In this document: piece after piece, positions 55,437-63,813 of the stretch
Layout of the letters: the number at the start of each line of letters is the position of its first letter
How positions within the stretch are numbered: position 1 is the first letter of the stretch
Assembly (NCBI RefSeq): GCF_003324565.1
Contig: NZ_QOLA01000002.1
Span: 124,001-188,000, forward strand
DNA length: 64,000 bases
Origin: Streptomyces sp. SDr-06
Lineage (GTDB): Bacteria; Actinomycetota; Actinomycetes; Streptomycetales; Streptomycetaceae
Direction: 5' to 3'
Position numbers and translations under genes: made by a program
The notes under the pieces: model-generated
The model's database searches: none
What the model was told of the DNA's origin: nothing
What the model saw: the letters and a program-made list of their open reading frames with translations, nothing else

Positions 55437-56555
55437 CTAGGACCCGGCCGTCATCCGCACGTCGGTGCACCCCCGTTGCTTCGCCTCCCCCTCCGCGAAC
55501 GCCTTCAGGGCGGTGTGCGCGAAGTCGGGGGAGTAGTGGGGGACGGGGTAGCCGCTGGTGTCGGGGTCGTAGAGGCGGGTGAAGAGGAAGGCGGCCGCCT
55601 CGGTGGACCCGGGGCACGTGGCAGTCGCCCAGGCGGAGTCGCCCGCCCCCTCCAGGTGCTTGAGGGAGGCCGCCGCCCTGCTCGCCCGGAACTCCTTTGC
55701 CGTCGTGCCGTAGAAGCCGAACAAGCCGTAGCCGGGCTTCTGGGCCTCCGTGGCGAGATAGCAGTTCACCTGGGGGGCCCGGGCGTCCGCAGGGAACTCC
55801 ACGGCCCGCGGGGTGCCGCTGCGCGCGGCCGTCGGGGCAAGATCGCGCAGTGCGGCGCAGGACCCCTGCGACTGCTCCAGCGGCTTGGCCGGGCGGGGCC
55901 GGGCGCCGACGGGGGGCGCTGACACATCGGTCAGCGTTCCACCGCCGTCCGTCTGGCAGCCGTACTTCGCCGCCGCCTTCCGGGCGCTCTCGGCAGTCAC
56001 CCGGCCGAGACCGGCGAGCGCGGCCGTGCTGCTCGACGGGGCGAAACCCGGCGGGGCGAAACTTCCGTAGGCGACGAGCGACTTGCCCGGTTCGTTGTGG
56101 CAGTCCAGCGCGACCCGGACCGCCGTGCCGTCCCTGTTCCGTACGATGCCCGGCCAGCCCTTGCCGAGAGGCGACGCCTGCCCCTTGAAGCCGTTGGAGA
56201 TGTCGGAGGGGAACGCCTCCAAGGGGGCGGGCTCGGTGCCGCTCCAGCGCAGGGACATCTCCAGCGAGCCGTTGCGCGCGGAGTCCGCCCTCAGCACCAG
56301 GCAATGGGCCAGATAGCCGTCATCGAGCTCAAGGGATCTCGCCCGCAGCTCTGAGGACTCCAGCGCCGCGGCGAGTTCGCCCTGCGCCACATTCCCGCCA
56401 CAGGCCTGGTCCAGCGACCGACTGTCGCGCCAGGAGTCGTACATGCCGGTGCTGTAGAGGGTTTGGGCCGCTATGGCCAGGACGGCGACGAACGCCCCCG
56501 CGTACCAGCCGGGGTGGATGCGTCGGATCCTGGAGTTCTTCTGCATGGTGCTCAT
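55437..56555 (-). CDS. membrane-anchored secreted protein of unknown function
   Basis: This 372-residue protein has one N-terminal membrane segment (about 18-36, YAGAFVAVLAIAAQTLYSTG) and a long outside part with paired cysteines (52 and 85 region, and CAALRDL, NCYLATEAQ, ATCPGST). No known domain is evident. It is the last gene of a three-gene set with the 742- and 143-residue proteins; the gap to the upstream gene is 25 bases. Possible roles are anchoring or chaperoning the helical proteins; I cannot assign one. A start two codons later (ATG at 56546) is possible. Confidence 0.75.
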   Translation of the reverse strand: MSTMQKNSRIRRIHPGWYAGAFVAVLAIAAQTLYSTGMYDSWRDSRSLDQACGGNVAQGELAAALESSELRARSLELDDGYLAHCLVLRADSARNGSLEMSLRWSGTEPAPLEAFPSDISNGFKGQASPLGKGWPGIVRNRDGTAVRVALDCHNEPGKSLVAYGSFAPPGFAPSSSTAALAGLGRVTAESARKAAAKYGCQTDGGGTLTDVSAPPVGARPRPAKPLEQSQGSCAALRDLAPTAARSGTPRAVEFPADARAPQVNCYLATEAQKPGYGLFGFYGTTAKEFRASRAAASLKHLEGAGDSAWATATCPGSTEAAAFLFTRLYDPDTSGYPVPHYSPDFAHTALKAFAEGEAKQRGCTDVRMTAGS

Positions 56556-56580
56556 TCTGTCGAGGGCCGTTCCGGGGGCG

Positions 56581-58809
56581 TCAGCGGTCGGGCCGGAGGA
56601 AGCGCATGGAGTCGTTGCGGCTGGTGCCGTACTCGTCCTGGCCGACGTGGAGGAAGTACTTGGTGTAGTCGCTGTCGAGGTCGTGCCCGCGGCTCTGCGC
56701 CCACATCCTGACCATGTGATCGACGTCGCGCTGGCCGGCGTCGTACGTCTTCGCGTTCGCTTCGGTCGCCTCCAGATTCGCCTCGGCCGTGTGTTCCTTG
56801 TTGGACTCGTACGTCCAGATGTCGACGCTCTTGGTGGCGAGGTCTCCGACGGGGCTGAGATCGGACACCGGGTTGAACATGAGGGCCGTGCTCAGCGACG
56901 TGCCGATTCCGTGGTTGAAGTCGGCGGCCCACTGCGTCTTCTTGAAACGCTCGTCGAAGATGATGTCCGCCCGGACGCCGTCGTAGGAGCCCATGGCGCG
57001 CGAGGACTCGACGATGCGATCGTGGATGGTCTTCTCACCGGCGCCCTGCGGGAGAGCGGCCAGGACGTCGTGCGAGTACTTCTGTTCCGCGCCGTAAAGG
57101 TGCCCGAAAGCATCCGGGTCGTCGGCGATTCCGCGCATGAGCTTGGTCAAGTGGTCCGGTGCCAGGGCCAGGTGGGCGCCGTCCTTGTCCTCCCAGACCA
57201 CCCCTGGCTGGTTGACGGGAATGTCGTAGTGCGTATCGGACTTGGCGAACGTCTGGTGCGTGTCCGCCGTGTACGACGTCATGATGTGCGCCAGCGGCTC
57301 GGTGAGGTTCTTCGGCAGGGCCTGGGCGTGCTGGTCCGCGTTCAGCGTGTCCACCGTCTGCTGCAAAATGCTCGCCTGGGCCGTCGTGTGGTGCGCGATG
57401 GGGTGGTACGTGCCCGGGGTGTTGCCCGTGGTCGCGGCTTCCAGGGCCGCGCCGAAGCCCTTGCGGGCGTCGCCGTCCTCCACCGTGACCGGCATGCCCA
57501 GGGTGGTGCCGCCGGGCGGGGTCGCGTAGTGGTCCACCACGGTGTTCCAGTCCCGGCCGTGCAGCAGGTAGTTGAGGTTGTCGCTGTGCGCCGGGTCCAG
57601 GTACGCGGTGCTGGTCGCCGGGTCGTGGGACATGATGCCGAGGACGCCGTCGAGCGGGTCGTTGGCGAACCAGCCCCGGTCGCCGTCGCTGAACCTGTCC
57701 CGCAGCGACCAGACGGAATCGAGGTTTCCCTTGGCCGTGTAGGACGTCTCGGCGTGGCGGATGTCGTCCGCGGTGTCCTTGAGGAACTGCCCGGAATAGC
57801 CGTCACCGTGCTGCATGAGCGTGACCAGGCTCTGGTAGCCCCGGACCTTCTCGTCCGGGATCTTGCTGAGGCCGTCCAGCTTGAATTCCTCGGTCCCGGC
57901 CTTCCGGAGCTGCTCGCGGAAATTCTTGTAGAACGCGGAGTCGGTATCACGGGTCGCCGTGGCCAGGGTCGTGGCGAGGCCCTTCTGGAGGTCCAGGTAC
58001 TGGGCGCTGTCCTTCTTGTCCTTGTAATAGGCGAGGCTGTCGAGGGAGTTGGAGAGTTTCACGGTGCCCTCGGCGCCGAGTTCGTCGAGGAGGGTCTGGC
58101 TGAACACCTTGTCGCCGGCGTGGTCACGGAAGAGGCGCTGCAACTCCGCGTAGTCCTGGGGAGTGGCCTTGCCCGAGTCGATGCGCAGCGCGAGGTCCTT
58201 GCCCTCGTCCGCCTCGTACTGCTCGATGTCTCCCTTGGCCTTCCCGTTGAATCCGTTGGTGGTTCCGTCCAGGCGGTCGGAGTCCTGGACCACCTGGGTG
58301 AGGGCGACCTCGAACCCCTGGTCCGCGTCGCACACGCTCTTCACCGCGTTGTCGATGCGGCTCTGCCAGCCGGACGCCTTCTCCCGGGCGGACTGCTGGT
58401 AGTCCGGGTCGTGGTGGTAGGCGCTCAGTTCGCCCTTGTCGAGTCGGGCGACGTCGAACGTGACGTTGCCGGTGGCCGAGACGGCCATGCCGTCCTTGAT
58501 GGCGGCGTCCCGTTCCGATTCCACCTTCTTTCGCAGGTCGACGAACTGGGTGTGCGCCTCCCTGAGGAGCGAGGCCATCGCCTTGGCCTCGGTCTGGGCG
58601 TACTTGTACTCGTTCAGGGTGATGCCGAAGGTGGCGTTCGCGGCCTGCGAACTCTCGCCCACCCACTGCGTGGGCAGCGTGATGGTGTGCACCTGGTCGT
58701 GGTACAGCGTCTCGCGTTCCTTGAACTGCCCAGCCATTTCCTCCCACTTCGTCGCCGCCGTGGCCAACGTGGACAGGTCGGTCGCCAATATCTCTTGGTA
58801 CGTGGGCAT
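56581..58809 (-). CDS. large helical WXG-like protein of unknown function
   Basis: This 742-residue protein is almost wholly charged alpha-helix, without a signal peptide. The N-terminal ~110 residues resemble a WXG100 hairpin: LATDLSTLATAATKWEEMAG, then TLPTQWVGESSQAANATF with Trp-x-Gly at 49-51. The remainder matches the DUF6571-like proteins I recall from Streptomyces but no toxin motif is seen. It lies between a small helical partner and a membrane-anchored protein, a layout that suggests a type VII-like secretion substrate or an intercellular effector; this is inference. Confidence 0.75.
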   Translation of the reverse strand: MPTYQEILATDLSTLATAATKWEEMAGQFKERETLYHDQVHTITLPTQWVGESSQAANATFGITLNEYKYAQTEAKAMASLLREAHTQFVDLRKKVESERDAAIKDGMAVSATGNVTFDVARLDKGELSAYHHDPDYQQSAREKASGWQSRIDNAVKSVCDADQGFEVALTQVVQDSDRLDGTTNGFNGKAKGDIEQYEADEGKDLALRIDSGKATPQDYAELQRLFRDHAGDKVFSQTLLDELGAEGTVKLSNSLDSLAYYKDKKDSAQYLDLQKGLATTLATATRDTDSAFYKNFREQLRKAGTEEFKLDGLSKIPDEKVRGYQSLVTLMQHGDGYSGQFLKDTADDIRHAETSYTAKGNLDSVWSLRDRFSDGDRGWFANDPLDGVLGIMSHDPATSTAYLDPAHSDNLNYLLHGRDWNTVVDHYATPPGGTTLGMPVTVEDGDARKGFGAALEAATTGNTPGTYHPIAHHTTAQASILQQTVDTLNADQHAQALPKNLTEPLAHIMTSYTADTHQTFAKSDTHYDIPVNQPGVVWEDKDGAHLALAPDHLTKLMRGIADDPDAFGHLYGAEQKYSHDVLAALPQGAGEKTIHDRIVESSRAMGSYDGVRADIIFDERFKKTQWAADFNHGIGTSLSTALMFNPVSDLSPVGDLATKSVDIWTYESNKEHTAEANLEATEANAKTYDAGQRDVDHMVRMWAQSRGHDLDSDYTKYFLHVGQDEYGTSRNDSMRFLRPDR

Positions 58810-58868
58810 ATGAGGTCGTCCTGTATGTCTGCGAAGCCGGAGAAAGGGGAGGAGGAAAAGGAGGGGAA

Positions 58869-59300
58869 TCAGTAGTGGTCGAGGGGGGAATCGGGGCGGC
58901 CGATGTCCTGGTGGACTCCGAAGTCGGTCTTCTGGAACAGGGAGTTGGCGCCGCGCAGGGCGGACTTCTCGCCCGCGAGGCGGTTCATGAGGCCCTGCAC
59001 CTGCTCGCCCCAGGTGTGATGCGCCTTCTTCAGCGCGCCGGACGTCACCCAGCCGTGCCCGTCGTGCGGGCCGAATTCCTTGATGGCGGCGGCAGTTGAC
59101 TCGTCGGCGTGTGTGCCCGACTTCTTCGTGTCCGGTTCGAGGCGGGTCTCGATGGTGTTGGCGGCGGACCGCTTCGCCTCGGGGGTCGACACGAGGCCCG
59201 ACTGCCCGGGGTTGGTGAACAGCGGTGGCCCCGGCGGCGGTTGGTGGTCCAGGCTCATGCGGGACGGGCCGCCGTGCTCAGTGGTCGTATCCGTGGACAT
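58869..59300 (-). CDS. small helical partner of the WXG-like protein
   Basis: This 143-residue protein has a Pro-rich N terminus. A helical C-terminal half (about 75-125) reads WVTSGALKKAHHTWGEQVQG and MNRLAGEKSALRGANSLF. Proteins of this shape usually precede large WXG-like proteins in Streptomyces. GGAG stands eight bases before the ATG. It begins the three-gene set 59300-55437. Confidence 0.75.
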   Translation of the reverse strand: MSTDTTTEHGGPSRMSLDHQPPPGPPLFTNPGQSGLVSTPEAKRSAANTIETRLEPDTKKSGTHADESTAAAIKEFGPHDGHGWVTSGALKKAHHTWGEQVQGLMNRLAGEKSALRGANSLFQKTDFGVHQDIGRPDSPLDHY

Positions 59301-59830
59301 GCGACGCTCTCCTGAGTCCTGTGGTCCTGCGGTGTGGTGGTCATGTACTCGACGTTTCCGGGGACGCCCGGACTGCCATCCTCAGTTCTGCTCCACCGGG
59401 GCGCGTGAGGTTTGAGGGCTTCCTGAGGGAACGCGCCCTGGGCCCCGGGGCCGCCTCCTGACTGACAGGCTCTTGATCCTAAGGAGACCGGCGCGCGGCA
59501 GGCGGTCTCTCGGGGCCCGCGGGCGGAGTCGTCCCAGGTTGTGTGGGTTTCGCGCAGACGGAAACAGCGGAGGCTCCCGGTGGTGCGCACGGGGTGTGCG
59601 GTGGCCCGGGGTCTCGGGGGTCGGGTCCGTGGCTTACGAATCTTTCACACGGTGTGGCGTGCGTTTCTGGTGGTGGCGGGGGGCGCATCCGCCGCGCGAG
59701 GGCCGCCCGTGTGCTGAGCGCCTGCGGCCCGTGGACGACGGGCCGGACGGCAGTGGAGGCCCCCGGTGGTGCGCACGGGGTGTGCGGTGGCCGGGGGTCT
59801 CTCGGGCAGGGCTCGTGGCTGACGAATCTT
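59301..59830. other. gene-free region with a 79-nt direct repeat
   Basis: I see no gene with codon bias here. The promoter of the 59300 operon lies at the left end. The rest is filled by a duplicated segment (59569-59647 and 59755-59833) and GC-rich sequence. Confidence 0.6.
59569..59647 (+). repeat. 79-nt direct repeat, copy A
   Basis: It starts GGAGGCTCCCGGTGGTGCGC and ends GAATCTTTCA. Copy B at 59755-59833 has the same length and roughly 85-90% identity by eye. The spacing is 186 bases. Confidence 0.8.
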
Positions 59831-59833
59831 TCA
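59755..59833 (+). repeat. 79-nt direct repeat, copy B
   Basis: Its end contains the stop codon of the 59-residue ORF (59831-59833), so in minus-strand terms the repeat is the 3' flank of that gene. Copy A has no comparable ORF before it. Confidence 0.8.
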
Positions 59834-60010
59834 GAGAGCGGACTGGAAGGCCGAGGCGCTCGGCACGTTGGCGGCGGTCGTGGTGACGCGGTCGAGGGCG
59901 ACCGGGACGCGGCCGGCGTGCTGTGCCGCCGCCCGCGCGGTGAGCGGCGTGCGCCGGGCGGTCTGCGGGGTGGCGGGGCGGCGGGCGGCGGCGGAGATCA
60001 GGGTGTTCAT
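59831..60010 (-). CDS. 59-residue small protein
   Basis: The sequence is basic and Ala/Thr-rich (MNTLISAAARRPATPQTARR at the start; ends SASAFQSAL), without signal peptide or Cys. No family is recognised. GGAAGG stands seven bases before the ATG. A 15-bp hairpin (60033-60069) lies 12 bases upstream of that site. It could be a regulatory leader peptide, a small structural protein or a chance ORF; the ribosome site and hairpin make a real gene likely. Confidence 0.5.
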   Translation of the reverse strand: MNTLISAAARRPATPQTARRTPLTARAAAQHAGRVPVALDRVTTTAANVPSASAFQSAL

Positions 60011-60032
60011 GGTTGGCCTTCCGGCGAGATGC

Positions 60033-60069
60033 GTCGCCGCCCCCGCCTGATGACGGCGGGGGCGGCGAC
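60033..60069 (-). promoter_or_regulatory. 15-bp leader hairpin before the 59-residue gene
   Basis: GTCGCCGCCCCCGCC (60033-60047) pairs perfectly with GGCGGGGGCGGCGAC (60055-60069) over a seven-base loop. Read on the minus strand it ends just before the ribosome site of the small gene, so it could control translation or act as an attenuator. Confidence 0.6.
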
Positions 60070-60433
60070 GACGATGCGTACTGATCGGGGGAAGCGTAGC
60101 GGCGCCCGGGGGCTGCGGCGCGCGCTTCCTGGCGTGGCGTAAGGATGGTGCGCGCGGCCGGACGGGGCCGCCGCGCCCCCTACCTGAGGCGATGGACCGG
60201 AGGGGGTGGCTCCACCGTGTTCGCGGGGACCGGGATTGGCCGGGAAACCCGATTCCGGTGCATTGACCCGGCCGGGGTACGACGCCCCGGGCGCCTTCGA
60301 GCGGGCGGCGGCTGAGCGGCTGTACGAGGCGGCCTCCGGTCGGCGGTACGGGGTCGCCGGCGGGGCCGAACCCCTGGCCGCCCGGGGCGTACGGCTGTGA
60401 GGTCGCCCCTACCTCGGTGCTGGTGGGCGGGGT

Positions 60434-60439
60434 TAGCAT
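60434..60439 (+). promoter_or_regulatory. -10 box for a leaderless MFS transcript
   Basis: TAGCAT ends five bases before the GTG at 60445. No -35 match is obvious. Confidence 0.4.
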
Positions 60440-60444
60440 CCCGC

Positions 60445-61788
60445 GTGACCGAACAAGCCGAGCAGCCCACCGAGACGCCAGCCTCGCCCAACGCCGCCAC
60501 CGCACCCGGAACCGCCTCCCCGACGGCCGACGGCTCCGGCACCGGGGAGATACGCGCGGCGCGGCGCCGCATATTCGCCGACCTCACGCCCTTCCGGGTA
60601 TCGCCGGACTACCGCAGGCTCTGGTTCGGCAACATGGTGTCCTGGGTCGGCAGCGGCATGACCGCGCTCGCGATCTCCCTCCAGGTCTACGACCTCACCG
60701 GCTCCAGCTTCCACGTCGGTCTGGTCGGCATCTTCACCCTCGTACCGCTGGTCGTGTTCGGGCTGTACGGCGGGGCCATCGCCGACACCGTCGACCGGCG
60801 CAAGCTCGGGCTGTACAGCGCGCTCGGATCCGCCGCGCTCTCGGGGGCGCTCGCGGCCGGGACGTTCGCCGGGGTCGCGAACGTGTGGTTCCTGTACGCC
60901 GTCATCGCGCTCCAGTCGGTCTGCCAGGCCCTGAACGCCCCGGCCCGCTCCGCGATGATCCCGAAGCTGCTGCCGCCCGAGCAGCTGCCCGCCGCCAACG
61001 CCCTCAACTCCATGATCATGACGACCGGCACGCTCGTCGGGCCGATGCTGGGCGGGCTCGTGGTCGGCTTCGCCGGGTACAGGACCGCGTACCTCATCGA
61101 CGCGATCACCTTCGCGGCCTCGCTGTACGCGATGTGGCGGCTGCCCGCGATGCTGCCCGAGCGGACCGGGGCCAAGCGGGCCTCCGTCCTGGACGGGCTG
61201 CGGTTCCTCGCCACCCGGCCCAACCTGCGGATGACGTTCTTCAGCGACTTCTGCGCGATGATCCTGGCCCATCCCCGCGCCCTGTTCCCGGCCGTCGCCG
61301 TCCTCTGGTACGGCGGTGACGCGCGCACCACCGGCCTCCTCGTCGCGGCGCCCGCCGTCGGCGCGCTGCTCGGCGGAGTGTTCTCCGGCTGGCAGGGACG
61401 CATCCACCGGCACGGGCTCGCGGTGCTGATCTCGGTCGGCGGGTGGGGGGCCGCCGTCGCGGCGTTCGGGCTGACCCGGCAGCTGTGGCTCGGCCTGTTC
61501 ATGCTCGCGGTCGCGGGGTTCTCGGACACCGTCTCCATGGTGTTCCGCAACACGATGATGCAGGTCGCGGCGCCGGACGACATGCGGGGGCGGCTCCAGG
61601 GCGTGTTCATCGTGGTGGTCGCGGGCGGGCCCCGGCTCGGGGACTTCCTCGCGGGTACGGTCGCCGACCTCACGTCGCCCGCGGTGATGGTGGTGGGGGG
61701 TGGGGTGGCGTGCGTACTGGCTGTGACGGTGCTGGGGCTGAGCCGGCGGGGGTTTGCCCGTTACGATGCGCGGCGGCCCGTCGCGTAG
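60445..61788 (+). CDS. MFS exporter, EntS-like
   Basis: This 447-residue, 12-helix transporter has a ~50-residue disordered N terminus. Then come FRVSPDYRRLWFGNMVSWVGSGMTALAISLQVYDLTGSS and YGGAIADTVDRRKLGLYSALG in loop 2-3, and QALNAPARSAMIPKLLPPEQLPAANAL, which typify the enterobactin-exporter-like DHA3 branch. The substrate is unknown; export of siderophores or drugs is typical. GTG start, leaderless-type promoter. Confidence 0.92.
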   Translation: MTEQAEQPTETPASPNAATAPGTASPTADGSGTGEIRAARRRIFADLTPFRVSPDYRRLWFGNMVSWVGSGMTALAISLQVYDLTGSSFHVGLVGIFTLVPLVVFGLYGGAIADTVDRRKLGLYSALGSAALSGALAAGTFAGVANVWFLYAVIALQSVCQALNAPARSAMIPKLLPPEQLPAANALNSMIMTTGTLVGPMLGGLVVGFAGYRTAYLIDAITFAASLYAMWRLPAMLPERTGAKRASVLDGLRFLATRPNLRMTFFSDFCAMILAHPRALFPAVAVLWYGGDARTTGLLVAAPAVGALLGGVFSGWQGRIHRHGLAVLISVGGWGAAVAAFGLTRQLWLGLFMLAVAGFSDTVSMVFRNTMMQVAAPDDMRGRLQGVFIVVVAGGPRLGDFLAGTVADLTSPAVMVVGGGVACVLAVTVLGLSRRGFARYDARRPVA

Positions 61789-61799
61789 GGGGCTGGCTT

Positions 61800-61835
61800 C
61801 TGGGGCTGCGCCCCAGACCCCCCGGTCAGGGGGGT
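61800..61835. terminator. double hairpin between convergent genes
   Basis: CTGGGGC/GCCCCAG (61800-61806, 61810-61816) and ACCCCCC/GGGGGGT (61817-61823, 61829-61835) stand between the MFS gene and the convergent methyltransferase and probably serve both directions. Confidence 0.65.
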
Positions 61836-61840
61836 GGTTC

Positions 61841-63028
61841 CTACGGCATCGCGCCTCCCGGGACGGGGGTGTTCGGATCGTCCAGCCAGGTTCGTTCGCC
61901 CGTGGGGGTCGCCGTCAGGCCGAAGCGGTTGATGCCGGGGCGTCCTCGTGTGGTCCACCAGTCGAGTGCGGCTTCCACCTCGTCCCACAGTCGGCGAGGC
62001 CCCGACTGCCACACGCGGGTGCTCGTGTGGTCGCGGAACTGCGCGCAGGCCCAGGAGCGGTCCGTCAGGCCGTAGAACCAGACGGCGCGCGCGCCTTCGT
62101 CCCGGTCGGCGACGACGCGAACGCAGTCCCGCACGCACAGGCCGATCACGAAGTCCTGGGCGCTGAACCGGCCGCCCAGGAGTTGTTCCGCGGTGACGGT
62201 GCTCGAAGACTCCTCCCCATCGGCAACGCTGCCCGTCACGTACGCGGCGTGGGGCACGAGGGGTTGGCGTTGGGTGCGGGCCTTCATGAACTCCACCGGC
62301 CCGGTGAACAGCCCCGACGCGCTCCCGCCGTCGCCGGCGACGACCAACCGGGCCACGGCGTCCCCGTGGCTGTAGTGGGTCCCCCACGGGGACACGATGA
62401 CTGCGCCGGGCCGGGACTGCTCCACCCATGCGTGAGGGATGGACCGCAGCCCGCAGGTCGCGATGATCCGGTCGTACGGCGCCCCCTCCTCATGGCCCCG
62501 CAGCCCATCGCGCGTCACCACGCGTACGGGAAGACCGAACAGGTTGAGTGCCGTGCGGGCGGCTGCCGCGACAGTGGCGTCCAGCTCGACGCTGACGATG
62601 TTCTCGGCCCCCAGCCGGTGAGCGAGCAGCGCCGCGTTCCAACCGGTGCCGGTGCCGATTTCCAGGACGCGGTGGCCGGGCCGCACGTCGAGATCGGCGA
62701 GCATCCGGAAGACCACGGACGGCATGGACGCCGACGACGTGGACACGTTGCCGGGCTCCGTGCCGGTGTGCCCGCCGTCGTCCCATTGCGTCACGACGGG
62801 CACGTCCGCGTCCGCGTACCCGTACCACGCTTCCGGGTCGTCGCCGCGTGACACGGGAACGCTCCGCCCCGTCCGCATGTCCCACGGCCAGATGAGGTCG
62901 GGGAGGAAGCTGCCGCGCGGAACGGCGGCGAATGAGGGTGCCCAGTCCGGTGTGAGCGCGCCCGCGGACATGAGGACACGCCCCAGCTCCTCACGGCCGG
63001 GGCGTTCCTGGTGTGCGTTGGCGGACAC
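61841..63028 (-). CDS. PIMT-like O-methyltransferase
   Basis: This 395-residue protein has an N-terminal protein-L-isoaspartate methyltransferase fold (about 10-215): TQWDDGG, SSASMPSVVFRML, SAM motif I VLEIGTGTGWNAALLAH (121-137), VSVELD, and PYDRIIATCGLRSIPHAW. A ~170-residue C-terminal domain follows, as in methyltransferases linked to FxLD lanthipeptides and imiditides. The GTG start lies three bases after the stop of a 39-residue peptide gene, suggesting coupling. Its likely role is methylating Asp in that peptide, with aspartimide formation; this is inference. Confidence 0.85.
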   Translation of the reverse strand: MSANAHQERPGREELGRVLMSAGALTPDWAPSFAAVPRGSFLPDLIWPWDMRTGRSVPVSRGDDPEAWYGYADADVPVVTQWDDGGHTGTEPGNVSTSSASMPSVVFRMLADLDVRPGHRVLEIGTGTGWNAALLAHRLGAENIVSVELDATVAAAARTALNLFGLPVRVVTRDGLRGHEEGAPYDRIIATCGLRSIPHAWVEQSRPGAVIVSPWGTHYSHGDAVARLVVAGDGGSASGLFTGPVEFMKARTQRQPLVPHAAYVTGSVADGEESSSTVTAEQLLGGRFSAQDFVIGLCVRDCVRVVADRDEGARAVWFYGLTDRSWACAQFRDHTSTRVWQSGPRRLWDEVEAALDWWTTRGRPGINRFGLTATPTGERTWLDDPNTPVPGGAMP

Positions 63029-63031
63029 GGC

Positions 63032-63151
63032 CTAGTCGGCCTTCGGCGGGTTGGGCACGCTCGGACCGCCATCAGGGGTGGGCGGCTGATGCGGTCCGGG
63101 GTAGGGGTCGCCCGGAAGTTTGTCGCCGCCGTGGGCCAGTGTGCTGCTCAT
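63032..63151 (-). CDS. 39-residue Pro/Gly-rich peptide, candidate precursor of the methyltransferase
   Basis: This peptide has 39 residues. AAAGGAG stands seven bases before the ATG. Asp at 10, 15, 27 and 39; Asp27-Gly28 in TPDGG is the kind of site that cyclises easily to aspartimide. Pro makes up about a quarter of the peptide and there is no Cys, Ser/Thr-rich core or leader motif. Third-position GC is about 80%, supporting a gene. It is in frame with the longer ORF ending at the same stop (63032-63583), so the same residues could also be the tail of that protein. Confidence 0.6.
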   Translation of the reverse strand: MSSTLAHGGDKLPGDPYPGPHQPPTPDGGPSVPNPPKAD

Positions 63152-63583
63152 GGGTGCTCTCCTTTGCCATTCCACAGTCGTACCCGTTCCGTTCGTACGA
63201 AGCGGGCTCCAGCCGCCCCCCGTCCCTATGGACGAGAGCGGATGTCGGGGGACGTCCACCAGGCACGCGGCGTCTTCGGGCCAGAGGTGGCCGCCCGTGT
63301 GGCGCGCGTACAGCAGGCAGATGTTCTGGGCGTCATTGCGCCCCGTGCACGGCTCTCTGACCTGGACGCGGGTTTCCGCCGGGTGCCAGAACACCCACAC
63401 CGCGCGGCCGCTCCTGTCCTCGATGAACAGCACGTGCGCCGCGTGCTCACCCTCCTCGTGCCGCTCCAACTCGCAGTGCTGGAACTCCAGCACGTCGTGA
63501 GTGGCGGCTCCCATGCCGACAAGCTCCACGGCGGCGGATGCGAGCTGTGCGGAGAGAAACAAGGGGGCGCGGCACAGGCTCAT
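63032..63583 (-). CDS. unknown protein reading into the 39-residue peptide frame
   Basis: From the ATG at 63583 (CGAGGA site upstream) the frame is open for 183 codons. The first ~110 residues look like a real small domain (EFQHCELERHEEGEHAAHVLFIEDRSGRAVWVFWHPAETRVQV) with high third-position GC. About 32 codons after residue 112 show poorer bias (near 60%) and contain the ribosome site for the 39-residue peptide. So either the gene has lost its stop and reads through, or its true end is masked. I do not recognise the family. Confidence 0.55.
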   Translation of the reverse strand: MSLCRAPLFLSAQLASAAVELVGMGAATHDVLEFQHCELERHEEGEHAAHVLFIEDRSGRAVWVFWHPAETRVQVREPCTGRNDAQNICLLYARHTGGHLWPEDAACLVDVPRHPLSSIGTGGGWSPLRTNGTGTTVEWQRRAPMSSTLAHGGDKLPGDPYPGPHQPPTPDGGPSVPNPPKAD

Positions 63584-63772
63584 CGGGGTGTCCTCGGGCT
63601 CGCCGGAGCGGTGGCCCCTGCCCGCAACTCCCTTGGTGCACAGGCAAGTCGGCACACGTGACGGGGCGTCGCCGACGTGCTCCCGAGAGGCCTATCCTCA
63701 CCAGTCACGGCCACTCCTCTCCGTAGTTCGTTCGCTACTGAGGGTTTCAGCGTGGCCCACGCGTGGGGACCA

Positions 63773-63786
63773 TTCAACTTGTTGAA
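63773..63786. promoter_or_regulatory. palindrome in the divergent promoter of the right-end locus
   Basis: TTCAAC-TT-GTTGAA is a perfect inverted repeat 28 bases before the XRE start and in the 230-base divergent spacer. It is a likely site for that XRE regulator. Confidence 0.55.
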
Positions 63787-63813
63787 AGAGAACGAAAGGT
63801 CGGTGAACCGCCC

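Larger units (their letters stand above)
60011..60444. other. gene-poor spacer with leader hairpin
   Basis: Apart from the hairpin at 60033-60069 and a possible small ORF (60206-60400, high third-position GC from about 60268, no ribosome site seen) I see no feature until the MFS start. A leaderless-type -10 box lies at 60434-60439. Confidence 0.5.

Noticed and set aside
60206..60400. 64-codon plus-strand ORF before the MFS gene
   Set aside because: Bias is good only in the second half, there is no ribosome site and no recognisable sequence; kept only as a note.
61841..63151. FxLD lanthipeptide locus
   Set aside because: The methyltransferase type fits but the peptide has no Cys and no FxLD motif, and no dehydratase or cyclase is present in the window.
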